Assembly (NCBI RefSeq): GCF_014650595.1
Contig: NZ_BMVG01000003.1
Location: forward strand, 1-64,000
Length of the DNA: 64,000 bases
Direction: 5' to 3'
DNA from: Streptomyces alanosinicus
GTDB lineage: Bacteria; Actinomycetota; Actinomycetes; Streptomycetales; Streptomycetaceae
Under the pieces are notes generated by a model. The model made no database searches. It was given only the letters and a program-made list of their open reading frames with translations, and was not told where the DNA came from. Every line of letters begins with the position of its first letter. The stretch's first letter is position 1. Both the position numbers and the translations under genes were made by a program. Shown here piece after piece: positions 63,361 to 64,000 of this stretch.

Positions 63361-64000
63361 TTACACGGGCAGGAAGTTGACGGGGTGGCTGTCGGTCGCC
63401 CACAGGTACTGGACGGCGTACGCCCGCCAGGGCCGCCAGGCCTCCGCGCGGGCGGTCAGCGCGGCCGGCGTGGACGGCAGGCCCAGCTCCTGGGCCGCGC
63501 GCCGGATGCCGAGGTCGGTGGCGAGGAAGGCGTCGGGGTCGCCGAGGGCGCGCATGGCGATGACGTCGGCCGTCCAGGGCCCGAAGCCGGGCAGGGCCAG
63601 GAGGCGGGCGCGGGCCTCGGGCCAGTCGGACTCGACGCCCAAGGGGAGGGTTCCGTCGGCGAGTTCACGGACGAGGGTGGTGAAGGTGGTGCGCCGGGTG
63701 CGGGGCATCGCCAGGGACTCGGGATCGACCGCGGCCAGCGCCTCGGGCGCCGGGAAGAGATGGGTGAGACCGCCCTCGGGGTCGTCCAGGGGCTTGCCGT
63801 GCGCGACCACCAGCCGGGCCGCGTGGGTGCGGGCGGCGGCCGTGGACACCTGCTGTCCGAGGACGGCGCGGACGGCGAACTCGGCCTCGTCGACCGTGCG
63901 CGGCACCCGGCGCCCCGGGGCCTTGTCGACCAGGGGCGCGAGGAACGGGTCCGCGCGCAGATGGTCGTCCACGGCGACGGGGTCGGCGTCCAGGTCGAGC
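63361..64000 (-). CDS. alkA: DNA-3-methyladenine glycosylase II (AlkA), 5' end outside window
   Basis: The C-terminal ~213 residues are visible, entering from the right edge as LDADPVAVDDHLRADPFLAP. The helix-hairpin-helix motif LPGFGPWTADVIAMRALG is followed by the catalytic Asp in AFLATDLGIRRAA. It removes alkylated bases. In Streptomyces this domain is often preceded by an Ada N-terminal zinc domain and AraC-type HTH, which would lie beyond the window. Just upstream of ogt, so probably co-transcribed. Confidence 0.9.
   Translation of the reverse strand, partial: LDLDADPVAVDDHLRADPFLAPLVDKAPGRRVPRTVDEAEFAVRAVLGQQVSTAAARTHAARLVVAHGKPLDDPEGGLTHLFPAPEALAAVDPESLAMPRTRRTTFTTLVRELADGTLPLGVESDWPEARARLLALPGFGPWTADVIAMRALGDPDAFLATDLGIRRAAQELGLPSTPAALTARAEAWRPWRAYAVQYLWATDSHPVNFLPV

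Overview
This window is a high-GC Streptomyces chromosome segment. The evidence is the codon bias, strong GGAGG-type ribosome binding sites beside leaderless starts, and actinobacterial gene families: a SpoIIE/HATPase phosphatase, a DHA2 exporter with carboxypeptidase-regulatory repeats, a crotonyl-CoA reductase/ethylmalonyl-CoA operon, and interspersed Streptomyces repeats. No tRNA, rRNA or CRISPR array was seen.

Region 1 (1-12.6 kb) is heavily eroded. A Na+/H+ antiporter is frameshifted near its C-terminus by a ~205-bp MITE-like element. A GlnX-like membrane sensor follows. Next is a kdpB gene without kdpA or kdpC, then an SDR lacking the catalytic Lys, a 25-residue bL37-like ribosomal peptide, a GNAT, and an APC/KimA-like permease pseudogene with a nonsense codon and two indels. 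From 10.4 to 12.6 kb fragments of six unrelated genes are joined end to end: ABC ATPase, YncE-like propeller, membrane protein, ISAs1-type transposase, PatB/MalY and Lrp.

Region 2 (12.7-20.5 kb) looks like ordinary core: SDR, methyltransferase, PAS-GAF-SpoIIE-HATPase phosphatase, MFS exporter with three C-terminal beta-sandwich repeats, and an SRPBCC protein. It ends in the first 84 codons of a radical-SAM gene preceded by a LexA-type box.

Region 3 (about 20.46-42.34 kb) is a ~21.9-kb insertion that splits this radical-SAM gene between the second and third cysteines of its CX3CX2C motif; the rest of the gene resumes at 42,338. The two ends share TGCGTSTACT. Joining the element's own ends recreates an imperfect dyad like a serine-integrase attP, but no integrase remains. 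The cargo includes an APC permease, an NmrA-like oxidoreductase, a sulfonate-type ABC transporter with an arylsulfotransferase-like protein and a divergent XRE-cupin regulator, and a striking gene cluster at 29.1-39.1 kb. That cluster holds a PucR-type regulator, amino-acid dehydrogenase, MFS exporter, 4-hydroxymandelate-synthase-like dioxygenase, hydroxymandelate-oxidase-like flavoenzyme, a short prephenate-dehydratase/BacA-like protein, malate synthase G and a quinone oxidoreductase. It could make an aryl- or cyclohexadienyl-glycine by an aminotransferase-free route. DctA and transposase remnants close the island.

Region 4 (42.3-64 kb) returns to core genes. It holds a secreted tripeptidyl-aminopeptidase, a DUF3592-like and a HEAT-repeat protein, then the ethylmalonyl-CoA pathway (double 3-hydroxyacyl-CoA dehydrogenase, TetR, ccr, ecm, mcl, MaoC hydratase, mcd). 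After these come psd-pssA, glycerate kinase, an ADP-ribosylglycohydrolase/NUDIX/sirtuin trio, a sulfite-oxidase-like molybdoenzyme, and convergent ogt and alkA. The ethylmalonyl-CoA genes turn acetyl-CoA-derived crotonyl-CoA into glyoxylate plus propionyl-CoA, and glycerate kinase and malate synthase are possible sinks for C2/C3 products.
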